Below are positions 41,409 to 50,973 of a stretch of DNA of 64,000 nt, piece by piece. The notes under the pieces are model-generated. The model was not told the origin of the DNA. It did no database searches and worked only from the letters and a program-made list of their open reading frames with translations. The stretch comes from DAOUJW01 sp034422115 (GTDB lineage Bacteria; Chloroflexota; Dehalococcoidia; Lucifugimonadales; UBA2985). A program made the position numbers and the translations under genes. Every line of letters starts with the position of its first letter. Position 1 is the first letter of the stretch. Location: NCBI GenBank assembly GCA_034422115.1, contig DAOUJW010000026.1, forward strand, positions 9,816 through 73,815, in the 5' to 3' direction.

Positions 41409-43085
41409 CTAGTAGGACCTGACCTGCGGCTGCCACTGGGTTACGGTGACGGGCGTATACTCCAGCTTTGGCCCGTCCGGGGTGTATTGCACGGCGATGT
41501 GCTTGATCCAGTTCTCGTCGTCCCTCTCCGGCTTCTCCAGGAGGAAGTGCGCGCCGCGGCTCTCCTTCCGCTCTAGGGCGCTGATGGCGATGGTCTCGGC
41601 GCAGTCCAGCATGAAGCCAAGCTCCAGGGTGAAAATCAGGTTGGTGTTGAATATGCTGCCCTTGTCCTGCACGGGGACGCTCCGGAACCTGTCCTGTAAC
41701 TCAACCAGCTTGCTCCGGGCCGTCTGCATGCCCTCCGCCGTGCGGAACACGGCCACGTGCTCGTTCATTGTCACGCCCATCTCGTAGCGAATCCTGGCGG
41801 GCGTGTCGCCGTTGTCATCCCTGGCGAGCAGGTCCTTGACCAGGTTCTCGTCTACCGACAGCCTGGTCTCCGATACGCCCCTGTCAGGCGTCTCCTGCGC
41901 GTATATGGCCGCCGCCTCTCCGGACCTGCGCCCGAAGACGATGGTGTCCAGCAGTGAGTTGGCCCCCAGCCGATTGCCTCCGTGGACGCTGACGCAGGCG
42001 CACTCGCCCGCGGCGTACAGCCCAGGCACAACAGTCGCGCCGTCAATGTCCGTCTTGACGCCGCCCATCTGGTAGTGCATCCCCGGTCGCACGGGAACGG
42101 GCTGCTCGGCCAGATCTATGCCCAGGAAGTCCATCGAGACCTCGTTGATGTACTGGAGCCGCTCGTGTATCTTCTCGCGGCCCAGGTGCCGGAGGTCCAG
42201 CAGGACGCAGCCGTCGATGTCTCTTCCGGCGTTGATCTCAGTCTGCTCGGCGCGGGAGACCACGTCCCGGGAGGCAAGCTCCAGCATGTTGGGAGCGTAC
42301 CCCTCCATGAACCGCTCTCCCTTGGAGTTGAGAAGGTATGCCCCCTCGCCCCTGGCGGCCTCCGTGATGAGGACGCCGTTGCTCTTGAGGGTGGTGGGAT
42401 GGTACTGCACCATCTCCATGTCCATGAGAGGCGCTCCGACGCGGTAGGCAAGCGCCATGCCGTCGCCGGTGCATATCAGGGCGTTGGTGGTCGGCTCGAA
42501 GGCGCGCCCCAGGCCTCCGGCGGCCATTATCACGGCCTTGGCCTTGATGACCTCCAGCTTGCCGGTCATCAGGTCCATCGCAACCGCCCCCCTGCACTCC
42601 CCGTCCTCCATGACCAGGGAGGTCACAAACCACTCCTCGTACACGCGGATGCCGGCCTTCAGAATCTGCTCGTACATGACGTGGAGCATGGCCTGGCCCG
42701 TAAAGTCGGCGACGAAGAAGGTCCTGGCCCTCTGCTGGCCGCCGAAGTTGCGGGTGCCCAGGTGCCCCGTCTCGTCTCGATTGAAGATGACGCCCATGTG
42801 CTCCTGCTCAATGATGGCCTGTCCGGCCTCCTGGCACATTATCTCGATGGCGTCCTGGTCTCCCAGGTAGTCGCTGCCCTTGACCGTCTCAAAGGCGTGC
42901 TCCTCCCAGTTGTCTCCCCGGTGAGTGAGGGCCGCGTTGATGCCGCCCTGGGCGGCGTTGGAATGGCTGCGAACGGGGTGAACCTTGGTGGCGACAGCTA
43001 CGTCGGCTCCCTTGTCGCTGGCGGCCAGCGCAGCCCGCAGACCCGCCAGGCCCGCCCCTATCACCAGGACATCGTGTCCCAGCAT
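41409..43085 (-). CDS. sdhA: succinate dehydrogenase/fumarate reductase flavoprotein subunit
   Basis: 558 aa. FAD-binding VLVIGAGLAGLRAALAA, the flavinylation-region HSNAAQGGINAAL (His that carries FAD), substrate motifs QYHPTTL and HYQMGGVKTDIDG, and the capping-domain arginine in GANSLLDTIVFGRRSGEAA. Together with sdhB and the CCG subunit it forms an A-B-E-type complex, which can oxidise succinate or reduce fumarate. No SdhC/SdhD genes follow. Confidence 0.96.
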   Translation of the reverse strand: MLGHDVLVIGAGLAGLRAALAASDKGADVAVATKVHPVRSHSNAAQGGINAALTHRGDNWEEHAFETVKGSDYLGDQDAIEIMCQEAGQAIIEQEHMGVIFNRDETGHLGTRNFGGQQRARTFFVADFTGQAMLHVMYEQILKAGIRVYEEWFVTSLVMEDGECRGAVAMDLMTGKLEVIKAKAVIMAAGGLGRAFEPTTNALICTGDGMALAYRVGAPLMDMEMVQYHPTTLKSNGVLITEAARGEGAYLLNSKGERFMEGYAPNMLELASRDVVSRAEQTEINAGRDIDGCVLLDLRHLGREKIHERLQYINEVSMDFLGIDLAEQPVPVRPGMHYQMGGVKTDIDGATVVPGLYAAGECACVSVHGGNRLGANSLLDTIVFGRRSGEAAAIYAQETPDRGVSETRLSVDENLVKDLLARDDNGDTPARIRYEMGVTMNEHVAVFRTAEGMQTARSKLVELQDRFRSVPVQDKGSIFNTNLIFTLELGFMLDCAETIAISALERKESRGAHFLLEKPERDDENWIKHIAVQYTPDGPKLEYTPVTVTQWQPQVRSY

Positions 43086-43147
43086 GGCTAGACCCTCCTC
43101 ATTTCCTGCGAAAAATCACCATAGACTATATCAAATAGTGAAGGATT

Positions 43148-43687
43148 TTACAATGAGTTGCCGTACATGTGGATAGCCATCAGGAGCGCAGAGATGGACT
43201 TGGCGTCCTGTATTTCTCCTGAGCGGATAAGCTCCGGCGTCTCGCTTAGGGGAACGGGAACAACCTCTATGTTCTCGTCCTCGTCCGGCGGCAGTGACGC
43301 CTCGGTCAGGTCTGTGGCGATGAAGGCGTGCATGTATTCCGTGCAGAAGCCCGGGGCCATCCAGAAGCCGGGCATCTCCAGGAGCCTGCCCGGAACGTAG
43401 CCTATCTCCTCCTGTAGCTCCCGGCGCACCCCCTCCTCAGGCGACTCGCCCTCCTCCAGGCCGCCGGCCGGGGCCTCCAGAAGGGCCTTCTCCGGCGGCT
43501 TGCGGTACTGCCGCACCAGGATCGCCCGCCCCTGGTCGTCGATGGGCACAACAACCACCGACGCGCCGTGCTCCACAATCTCGCGCTGGGACGTTCCGCC
43601 GTTGGGCAGACTGATGGTGTCCACCCTTACGCCGATTATCCTGCCGTCGTAGACGCGTCGGCTCTCTATGGTCGGTTCATCCAGCAT
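43148..43687 (-). CDS. NUDIX hydrolase (ADP-ribose pyrophosphatase-like)
   Basis: 179 aa. The Nudix box GGLEEGESPEEGVRRELQEE-IGY fits GX5EX7REUXEEXGU. Upstream are RQYRKPPEKALLEAPAGG, which resembles ADP-ribose pyrophosphatases. It probably hydrolyses ADP-ribose or another nucleoside diphosphate derivative. It lies 7 nt after the NAD kinase stop; sharing a transcript fits a role in NAD turnover. Confidence 0.93.
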   Translation of the reverse strand: MLDEPTIESRRVYDGRIIGVRVDTISLPNGGTSQREIVEHGASVVVVPIDDQGRAILVRQYRKPPEKALLEAPAGGLEEGESPEEGVRRELQEEIGYVPGRLLEMPGFWMAPGFCTEYMHAFIATDLTEASLPPDEDENIEVVPVPLSETPELIRSGEIQDAKSISALLMAIHMYGNSL

Positions 43688-43694
43688 ATGGCTC

Positions 43695-44570
43695 CTAGGT
43701 GACGGACGTTACCCGCGGCGTGGTGGAGCGGAAGTCCGGGCTGAGGCGCTCCGTGAGTTGGGCGTAGAACCGGTTTGGAGGCCCGGAACGCAGGAACGTG
43801 GCGGTGTGGGGGCCCCTCTCTATGTGAACGACTGTGCCCGGCTCCAGAGGCACGTCCATCCGCCCGTCGACGCTGAGCATTGCCTGGTAGTCGGAGCGAA
43901 GGACGACGTCGACCACGGAGTCTGGCGAAAGCACGACGGGCGTGTGCAGCCCCAGGTGGGTTGCGACGGGGTTGATCAGCAGGTCGCGGGACTGGGGGTG
44001 CAGTATGGGGCCGCCCGCCGATATGGAGTACCCGGTGCTGCCCGTGGCCGTGGCCACGATAACGCCGTCGGCGCGGTACGTGGTGAACAGCGCCCCGTCG
44101 ATGTGCACCTCAAGATGGACCACCCTGGAAAGGGTGTCGCGCCCCACGACCATGTCGTTGAGGGCGTGGAATGTCTGCTCCGTCTCATCGGCTGTGCCTC
44201 CGGGAGACAGCCTGGCCTGGAGCATGGAGCGCTCCTCCACCCACACGCTGCCGTCCAGGTAGTCCCCTATCCTGTCCACGGCCTCATCCGCCTTCAGCTC
44301 CGTCATAAATCCGACCCGTCCCAGGTTCACGCCCACGATGGGTATGCCGTTGGGAGCGGCCATCTGCGCCGCCCAGAGAATGGTGCCGTCGCCGCCCACG
44401 GTGATGATGAGGGACGTGTCGGCGGGTGGCGGGGCAGCCGCGACCTTGGCCATGGGAATCACCCAGGGGTTTGTCAATGCGCCCAGCTTCTCCGCCAGCT
44501 GGCGGGCAAGGGGCTCCGCCTGGGGCACGCGGGGGTTGTATACAATGCCGACGTTCTTTGGGCTACTCAT
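43695..44570 (-). CDS. nadK: NAD kinase
   Basis: 291 aa. GGDGTILWAAQ is the GGDG motif; VNLGRVGFMTEL and TGSTGYSISAGGPILHP complete the family pattern. Phosphorylates NAD to NADP. ATG 44570 gives MSSPKNVGIVYNP. Transcribed with the Nudix gene downstream. Confidence 0.95.
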   Translation of the reverse strand: MSSPKNVGIVYNPRVPQAEPLARQLAEKLGALTNPWVIPMAKVAAAPPPADTSLIITVGGDGTILWAAQMAAPNGIPIVGVNLGRVGFMTELKADEAVDRIGDYLDGSVWVEERSMLQARLSPGGTADETEQTFHALNDMVVGRDTLSRVVHLEVHIDGALFTTYRADGVIVATATGSTGYSISAGGPILHPQSRDLLINPVATHLGLHTPVVLSPDSVVDVVLRSDYQAMLSVDGRMDVPLEPGTVVHIERGPHTATFLRSGPPNRFYAQLTERLSPDFRSTTPRVTSVT

Positions 44571-44770
44571 CGCAGCCCCTTCCCTGGAGAATGCGTCGTG
44601 TACGTCCGTACAGGGTAGTCTGATTCAGACATCGGCAAGGGCAAGTCTAGCACCGCGCCTGTGGGGTGTCAACGAGATGTACCAGCTCCGAGAGTCCCTT
44701 ACCGGAAACGACGTGCCGCTTGAACGCGTTGATCAAATCCTTGACACTCTTACGCCCTGGGTGCTAGCGT

Positions 44771-45178
44771 ATGGACATACCAGAAGCAGGAAGATGCTGG
44801 AGAGTGTTCCGAGACCATGATGCCAGGTATCTCGTGCTATCGGTGTTCATCGCTACGTGTGTATGTGGAGTCACACTGTGGCATGAAATATGGGTCGCTG
44901 ATTCGGACTCCACTATAGAAACAACTTTAGCTATTGGGCAAGGCATAAGTGCAGCAGTTGCAATTGCCATATTCATTCTAGCTTGGTGGGAGGTCATTAT
45001 GGTTATTGCGCGAAGAATCAACGAAAGACGTGATAAAGAAATCCGCGAAGAGGGGCGCGAAGAGGGGCGCGAAGAGACTACCGGTGAGTGGACTGCATGG
45101 TTGAAGAGGTTGCGTGAGGCGCAGAAGGAAGGCCGAGAGTTCACTGAGCCAGCGCCCTCAGAGAAAGCGGAAAGCTGA
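44771..45178 (+). CDS. small two-helix membrane protein with a charged tail
   Basis: 135 aa. Two hydrophobic segments (about 20-37 and 57-78), then a strongly charged coiled-coil-like tail with EEGREEGREE. The region (about 44830-45060) is more AT-rich than its surroundings, and the codon pattern is not that of the neighbours. An opposing frame of 180 codons on the other strand has no recognisable features. No strong ribosome site precedes the ATG. Function unknown; possibly an acquired gene. Confidence 0.5.
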   Translation: MDIPEAGRCWRVFRDHDARYLVLSVFIATCVCGVTLWHEIWVADSDSTIETTLAIGQGISAAVAIAIFILAWWEVIMVIARRINERRDKEIREEGREEGREETTGEWTAWLKRLREAQKEGREFTEPAPSEKAES

Positions 45179-45402
45179 CAAACAGATCCCTCAATCTCTG
45201 GTTGAGTCTTCAGCGTCTGGCATTGAGCCAGGCGCTTTTGTTCCATAAGGGCGAGCCGTTGCGCAAATGTCAGCTTCTGGCATCTTATCCGAGTGTTGAA
45301 TTTCAAACTGAGGCGCTACCTGCTGGACAGCCCTGATGCCCAATGCTACATTAAAAGGCAGTTGAATACCGCAGGAAGTCTACTCCCGGAGGACGCGGCC
45401 AA

Positions 45403-45822
45403 ATGCTTGAAAGACAAACACCCGAAGCGGCCTTCAGGCCTTTCCTGAAAATCAACGGCTGCGACGTGTGCGAGAACTTCGAGTGGCACGCCAACCTGCA
45501 CGTGGTGGCCCGCTACGTCAGCCGCGACGAGTTCAACCGCTTGCACCTGGTCAAAGAGGAGTGGACCGAGAACGTGAGGATGGACGTCACCCACTCGGTC
45601 ACCACGCGAATCAGCCCCGGCTCCCCCGCGCAGTGGGACGACAGCTACCGACATCAGCCCCTCTACCCTCACGTCATGGAGGGGCCTTACACCGTCTACA
45701 AATTCGCCGAGGACGATGGGCAGGTGGCCGTCGAGTTTGCCCGCGCGTTCGGCGCGGAGCTGATCACCCACGAAGAACTGCTGGCTAAGGTTGCTGTGCC
45801 GGGTGAGTCGGAGCAGGGCTAG
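45403..45822 (+). CDS. hypothetical soluble protein
   Basis: 139 aa, high GC with third-position bias as in its neighbours. Features: INGCDVCENFEWHANLHVV, VTHSVTTRISPGSP, YPHVMEGPYTVYKFAEDD. A Cys-x-x-Cys pair (CDVC) occurs near residue 20. No domain recognised. It converges with nuoN, whose stop is 13 bp away. Confidence 0.6.
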   Translation: MLERQTPEAAFRPFLKINGCDVCENFEWHANLHVVARYVSRDEFNRLHLVKEEWTENVRMDVTHSVTTRISPGSPAQWDDSYRHQPLYPHVMEGPYTVYKFAEDDGQVAVEFARAFGAELITHEELLAKVAVPGESEQG

Positions 45823-45834
45823 GCGCACTGAGGC

Positions 45835-47322
45835 TTACAGGAACAAGACCGCCGCTGCCGTTTCCGCGAAGTCGATCAGCGGCCCCGGGAAGATTCCCAG
45901 CGCCAGGATGCCTATGGCGGAGACGTACAGGGCCACCTGCGGCACGTAGGCCGTCGTGACCCGCTCCTCCGACTCCGGCCTCTCCATGTACATGGTCCTG
46001 ATGACCTTGACGTAGTAGTAGGCGGAGAGGACGCTGTTTACCACTCCCACCACCACCAGCCACACCAGGTCGCTCTTGACGGCTGCGCTGAACAGGTACA
46101 GCTTGCCCATGAAGCCCGCGGTCGGCGGGATGCCGGTGAGGGAGATGAGGGAGAAGGCTAGAATCAGCGCCAGGATCGGGGCCCTTCGCCCCATGCCCGC
46201 AAAGCTGCTGATGAGGTCGCTGCCCGTCCGGCTGGAGATGGCGATAATCGCAAAGAAGGCGGCCAGGTTGGTCACGGCGTATGCGCCCAGATAGAAGAGG
46301 ATGCTGCTTGGGCCGATGGGGGTCTCCCCTTCCGGCACCCTGGCTGCGATGGCCGCCAGACCCACCATAAGGTAGCCGGCCTGGGCGATGGTGCTGTACG
46401 CCAGCATCCGCTTGATGTTGCTCTGAGCAATGGCCACCAGGTTGCCAACGGTCATGGACAGCGCGCTGAGGGCGGCAAAGAGGACGCCCCAGTCCACGCT
46501 AATCTCGCCGAAGGCCAGGTAGAACACCCTGAGTATGACCGCGAAGCCGGCCGCTTTGCTTGCCACGGACAGGTACGCCGTGATGGGCGTGGGAGAGCCT
46601 TCGTACACGTCCGGCACCCACATCTGGAAGGGCACCGAGGATATCTTGAACCCGAAGCCCGCCACTATGAGTATCACGCCCAGGAACAGAGCGGGGCTGC
46701 CAAAGGACGCGTCGGGGTCCATTGAGGAGCCCAGCCGCTCGAATATCTCCGGCAGATGGGTTGTTCCCGTGAACCCGAAGGTCAGCACAAGGCCGTACAG
46801 GAGCACGGCGGAGCTCATCGCGCTGAGAAGCAGGAACTTCACCCCGGCCTCGCTGGAGCGGGAGTCCCGCAGGAAGGCGGCCAGGGCGGCCAGTGGCAGC
46901 GCCGTAAGCTCCAGGGCTATGTATATGGAGATAAGCTCCGTGGTCGCCGCCAGGAGCATCATGCCGCCGGCGGAGAACACCATCAGGCCGTAGTATTCGC
47001 CCTGGTAGTGCCTCATCCGGGAGACGTAGTCCACGGAGGACATGATGACCAGGGCCAGGACGCCAATCACAAGGAACTTGAAGAACAGGGCGAACTTGTC
47101 GACAACCAGGGTGCCGAATATGCCCGTCATCTGCTCGTTGGGCTCCCCGCTCAGGTCGCCGAAGAGGGCGATGCTGAAGGCCAGGGGTACCGCGAGTCCC
47201 GCAACGGCCAGGGCCGCCAGCACGCCCTTGCGCTCTATGACAAGGTCAAGGAGGATAATCACCAGACCTATGCTTGCCAGAGAGAGCTCCGGAGACAGGA
47301 GATATACGTCGTGGAGTGTCAT
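45835..47322 (-). CDS. nuoN: NADH-quinone oxidoreductase subunit N
   Basis: 495 aa, 14 predicted TM helices; antiporter-like subunit of complex I. Contains the conserved Lys-containing helix regions (SKAAGFAVILRVF) and the Q/K-rich segment NIKRMLAYSTIAQAGYL. Last gene of the nuo operon, 13 nt after nuoM. Confidence 0.96.
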   Translation of the reverse strand: MTLHDVYLLSPELSLASIGLVIILLDLVIERKGVLAALAVAGLAVPLAFSIALFGDLSGEPNEQMTGIFGTLVVDKFALFFKFLVIGVLALVIMSSVDYVSRMRHYQGEYYGLMVFSAGGMMLLAATTELISIYIALELTALPLAALAAFLRDSRSSEAGVKFLLLSAMSSAVLLYGLVLTFGFTGTTHLPEIFERLGSSMDPDASFGSPALFLGVILIVAGFGFKISSVPFQMWVPDVYEGSPTPITAYLSVASKAAGFAVILRVFYLAFGEISVDWGVLFAALSALSMTVGNLVAIAQSNIKRMLAYSTIAQAGYLMVGLAAIAARVPEGETPIGPSSILFYLGAYAVTNLAAFFAIIAISSRTGSDLISSFAGMGRRAPILALILAFSLISLTGIPPTAGFMGKLYLFSAAVKSDLVWLVVVGVVNSVLSAYYYVKVIRTMYMERPESEERVTTAYVPQVALYVSAIGILALGIFPGPLIDFAETAAAVLFL

Positions 47323-47335
47323 GGCGTGGTCACCT

Positions 47336-48847
47336 TCATGGCGCTCCTGAAAGCTGCAGCGACTCGACTATAGGCTCAAGGCCAAGCTGGAATACGTCCG
47401 TGAATATGGCCGGGTAGATGCCCACCACCATTATGGCGATGACCAGCGCCGCCATTGGCACAGCCTCCACGAACGAGGCGTCCTTTATGTCGGCGAAACG
47501 CTGCACCTGCGGCCCGAAGAATACCCGTTGCAGCGTCCACAGTATGTACCCGGCAGTCACAACGATGGCCAGGACTGCCAGGGCCGTCATCCACGCCCAC
47601 ACCTGGAAGGTGCCCAGGAACACCAGCAGCTCGGAGACGAACCCGCTGGTTCCGGGGAGACCCAGGGATGCCAGTCCTGCTATCACGAAGACCAGCGCAG
47701 TCAGCGGCATTCTGTTTGCCAGGCCGCTCATGTCCGGAATGTGGCGCGTGTGGGCCTTGTCGTACACCATGCCCACAAGCAGGAACAGCAGCCCCGTGAT
47801 TGTGCCGTGGGTGAACATCTGCATGGCCGCTCCCGTCAGCCCTACGGGGGACACAGCGCCGCTCACGCCCACGACCGACGAGATTCCCAGCAGGACGTAC
47901 CCCATGTGGCTGATGCTGCTGAAGGCGATGAGCCGTTTGAGGTCCGTCTGGCGTATGGTCACGACCGCGCCGTAGAGAATGCTGATGACCGCAATAGTCG
48001 CGAGCAGCCAGGCGTACTCCTGCGCCGTGCCCGGGAATATCCCCACGGCTATGCGGATCATGCCGTAGCCGCCCATCTTCAGCAGGACGCCTGCCAGCAT
48101 CACGCTGACCGCCGTCGGCGCGTCGGTATGGGCGTCGGGGAGCCAGGTGTGCACCGGCCACACGGGCAGCTTCACGGCAAAGGCGATGAACAGGAGGCTG
48201 AATATCGACACCGCCGGAATGAGCAGCTTGGCGCCTTCCACCGCCGCGGGAAGCTCGACTATGCTGAACGTGCCTACGGAGAAGTACAGCGCCAGTATGC
48301 CCACGAACATGAACGCGCTGCCCAGGAAGGTGAAGACCAGGAACTTCATGGCGGAGTACTGCTTTCTGCCCGACCCCCATATTGAGATGAGGAAGTACAT
48401 TGGCAGAAGCTCCAGCTCCCAGAAGATGAAGAAGAGAATGAGGTCCAGGGATACGAACACGCCCATGACCGCCGTCTGGAGCAGCAGCAGCCACATGAAG
48501 TACTCCTTGACCCTGCCAACCTCCTGGAAGATGGCCCCCTTCCATGACGCGAAGACTGCGCACATGCCCAGAAGGGCCGTCAGGAGCACCAGGGGCATGC
48601 TCAGCCCGTCGACGCCAACGTGGTACTGGATGTCCAGGGCGGGTATCCAGTCGGCGTAGCGCTCCACCATCTCCATGTTCCCTTCCTTGCCGTAGTCGCC
48701 CGTCTTGAACATGACGAAAGCGACTATCGCCAGGGCCAGGTCCGCTATCGTCACCAGGGCGGCCCACGCGCGGATGTGGGAGTCCTGCCTCAGCAGCAGA
48801 ACCACCAGCGCCCCGGCAAGGGGGAGAAATACGATAATGGAGAGCAC
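47336..48847 (-). CDS. nuoM: NADH-quinone oxidoreductase subunit M
   Basis: 503 aa, about 14 TM helices. WELELLPMYFLI carries the essential Glu of TM5; HTWLPDAHTDAPTAVSVML and DLKRLIAFSSISHMGYVLL are the family signatures. One of three antiporter-like proton channels. Gap to nuoL 21 nt. Confidence 0.96.
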   Translation of the reverse strand: MLSIIVFLPLAGALVVLLLRQDSHIRAWAALVTIADLALAIVAFVMFKTGDYGKEGNMEMVERYADWIPALDIQYHVGVDGLSMPLVLLTALLGMCAVFASWKGAIFQEVGRVKEYFMWLLLLQTAVMGVFVSLDLILFFIFWELELLPMYFLISIWGSGRKQYSAMKFLVFTFLGSAFMFVGILALYFSVGTFSIVELPAAVEGAKLLIPAVSIFSLLFIAFAVKLPVWPVHTWLPDAHTDAPTAVSVMLAGVLLKMGGYGMIRIAVGIFPGTAQEYAWLLATIAVISILYGAVVTIRQTDLKRLIAFSSISHMGYVLLGISSVVGVSGAVSPVGLTGAAMQMFTHGTITGLLFLLVGMVYDKAHTRHIPDMSGLANRMPLTALVFVIAGLASLGLPGTSGFVSELLVFLGTFQVWAWMTALAVLAIVVTAGYILWTLQRVFFGPQVQRFADIKDASFVEAVPMAALVIAIMVVGIYPAIFTDVFQLGLEPIVESLQLSGAP

Positions 48848-48868
48848 TAATCTACCTCAATACCTTTG

Positions 48869-50911
48869 TCAGCCCCATATAAGGAACCCGATTAGAATGA
48901 ACAACACGCCCGCGGAGATGCCGATGCCGTAAGCCTGCACCTGCCCCGTCTCCAGCGTGGCCACAAGGCGTCCGAAGTTGCGCCCCAGGAAGCCGATGCC
49001 GTCCCCTATCCTGTCAACAATGTTCTTGTCGAACCAGTCCGTTGTGCCCGCCAGAACGCTGTAGAACCCCTTGCGGGTGATCCAGTCCTCGTACACCTGG
49101 TCAAAGTGGTACTTGTCGTATGCGGCTGCGTAGGCGGGCTTCAGGGCCGCGCCAACGGCCTCCGGCCTCACACTGCGGGCCTGGTACATAAGATATGCCA
49201 GCCCGATACCGGCCAATGCCACAATCGTGGAGCCGGAGGCAATCGTAATGTCGAACTTTGCGGGCTCCACGTTCACCAGGTCCACGTAGCCCATCAGGTG
49301 CGCGAACCAGTGGGCCGGGACAATGCCAAGGCCCCACGCGGCGTTCAGCGGATTGCCCAGGAAGCCGGACACCACGGAGGGCACTGCGAGGATGATCATG
49401 GGTATTGCCATAACCCTGGGCGACTCGCCGAGGTGGACCGCGTGCTCACCTACGTGGGCATCCTGCTCCTGAAGGTGAACCGCGTGGTCCGACTGCTGGC
49501 CTGCGTGCTCCGCCTCCGCGCCGCCCTTGAACTCGCCGTGGAAGGTCATGAACAGGGCGCGGAACATGTAGAAGGCCGTCATAAACGCGGCCACAATGGC
49601 CATGATGAACACCAGGCTGCCCACGTCTCCGCCGTTGTTGAAGGCCCCGGCCAGAATCTCGTCCTTGCTCCAGAAGCCGGCCAACGGGAATATGCCGGAG
49701 ATGCTCAGCGCGGCTATCAGGAACGTGGCGTAGGTCCAGGGCATGTGCTTCCTCAGACCGCCCATGTACCGCATGTCGAAGGTGCCGGAGGCGTGCTGCA
49801 CGCTGCCCGACCCCAGGAACAGGAGCGCCTTGAAGAAGGCGTGGTTGAACAGATGGAAGATGGCCGCCTCGTATGCGCCGACGCCAAGGGCCAGCATCAT
49901 GTACCCCAACTGGCTAACGGTCGAGTAGGCCAGCACCCGCTTGATGTCGTTCATCACGAGGCCCATGCTGGCGGCGAAGATGGCCGTGAACCCGCCGATT
50001 ATCGCCACCGTGTTCATCGCCGTTGCGGAGGCCTCGAACAGGGGGAAGAATCGGGCCACCAGGAACACGCCCGCAACCACCATCGTTGCGGCGTGGATGA
50101 GGGCGCTTACCGGCGTGGGGCCTTCCATCGCGTCCGGCAGCCACACGTGGAGCGGGAACTGGGCCGACTTGCCGACCGCTCCGGCGAAGATGCCCAGGGC
50201 TATCCAGGTTATGACGCCGGTGCTCAGGGCCACGACCTGCGCCCCGCCCAGCTCGCCGCCGACGGCTATGAGGTTGATGTGGTTTATATCGAAGGGGTTG
50301 AGGCCCTGGGAGATGAAGGCGTCCTTGTGGAAGAAGAGGTAGAGTATCGCCAGCAGGAAGCCCACGTCGCCCAGGCGTGTGACAATGAACGCCTTCTTGG
50401 CGGCCGCCGCCGCCGATGGACGGTTGTACCAGAAGCCTATAAGGAGGTAGGAGCAGAGTCCCACAAGCTCCCAGAAGACGTACATCTGGATGATGTTCCG
50501 GGCCAGCACCAGCCCCAGCATGGAGGCCGTGAACAGGGACATGAAGGCGAAGTAGCGGGAGTAGCCCGTGTCGTCTTTCATGTACCCCTGGGAGTATATC
50601 TGCACCAGCAGGCTCACTCCCGTGATCACGACGAGCAGCACTGCAGTCAGCGGGTCCATCAGGATGCCCAGGGAAATCTCCAACTCCCCGATGACTATCC
50701 AGGAGTGGGGCTCCCAGCCTATCTCGCCGTGCCCGTCGTAGACGGCGGCCAGAGCCATCACCGACAGGACAAAGGCCGCGCCAATGGCCGCAATAGTCAC
50801 ATAGCCGCTAAGGGCTGCGTAGCGGTTGAGGAACGGCCTTATGACAAAGGCGATCAGTACAAAAGAGGCCAGGGGCAGAAAGAAGATGGCCCAGGCCGCT
50901 GCTTCAGTCAT
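48869..50911 (-). CDS. nuoL: NADH-quinone oxidoreductase subunit L
   Basis: 680 aa. FWELVGLCSYLLIGFW and LHVWLPDAMEGPTPVSALIHAA are the core NuoL motifs, followed by DIKRVLAYSTVSQLGYM. A soluble loop at about 475-512 is His-rich (AEHAGQQSDHAVHLQEQDAH then VGEHAVHLGE), longer than I expect for NuoL. The C-terminal tail should form the lateral helix of the membrane arm. The small DUF2007-like gene precedes it. Confidence 0.95.
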   Translation of the reverse strand: MTEAAAWAIFFLPLASFVLIAFVIRPFLNRYAALSGYVTIAAIGAAFVLSVMALAAVYDGHGEIGWEPHSWIVIGELEISLGILMDPLTAVLLVVITGVSLLVQIYSQGYMKDDTGYSRYFAFMSLFTASMLGLVLARNIIQMYVFWELVGLCSYLLIGFWYNRPSAAAAAKKAFIVTRLGDVGFLLAILYLFFHKDAFISQGLNPFDINHINLIAVGGELGGAQVVALSTGVITWIALGIFAGAVGKSAQFPLHVWLPDAMEGPTPVSALIHAATMVVAGVFLVARFFPLFEASATAMNTVAIIGGFTAIFAASMGLVMNDIKRVLAYSTVSQLGYMMLALGVGAYEAAIFHLFNHAFFKALLFLGSGSVQHASGTFDMRYMGGLRKHMPWTYATFLIAALSISGIFPLAGFWSKDEILAGAFNNGGDVGSLVFIMAIVAAFMTAFYMFRALFMTFHGEFKGGAEAEHAGQQSDHAVHLQEQDAHVGEHAVHLGESPRVMAIPMIILAVPSVVSGFLGNPLNAAWGLGIVPAHWFAHLMGYVDLVNVEPAKFDITIASGSTIVALAGIGLAYLMYQARSVRPEAVGAALKPAYAAAYDKYHFDQVYEDWITRKGFYSVLAGTTDWFDKNIVDRIGDGIGFLGRNFGRLVATLETGQVQAYGIGISAGVLFILIGFLIWG

Positions 50912-50973
50912 AGCGCCTTACGCTGCTCCTTCGAACATAGTCGCTTGATGTCGTGTGCTCATACGGGTGTCTT

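Noticed and set aside
44764..45306. 180-codon minus-strand frame opposite the small membrane gene
   Set aside because: Ser/Arg-rich without recognisable features; the plus-strand product has clear membrane helices and a charged tail.
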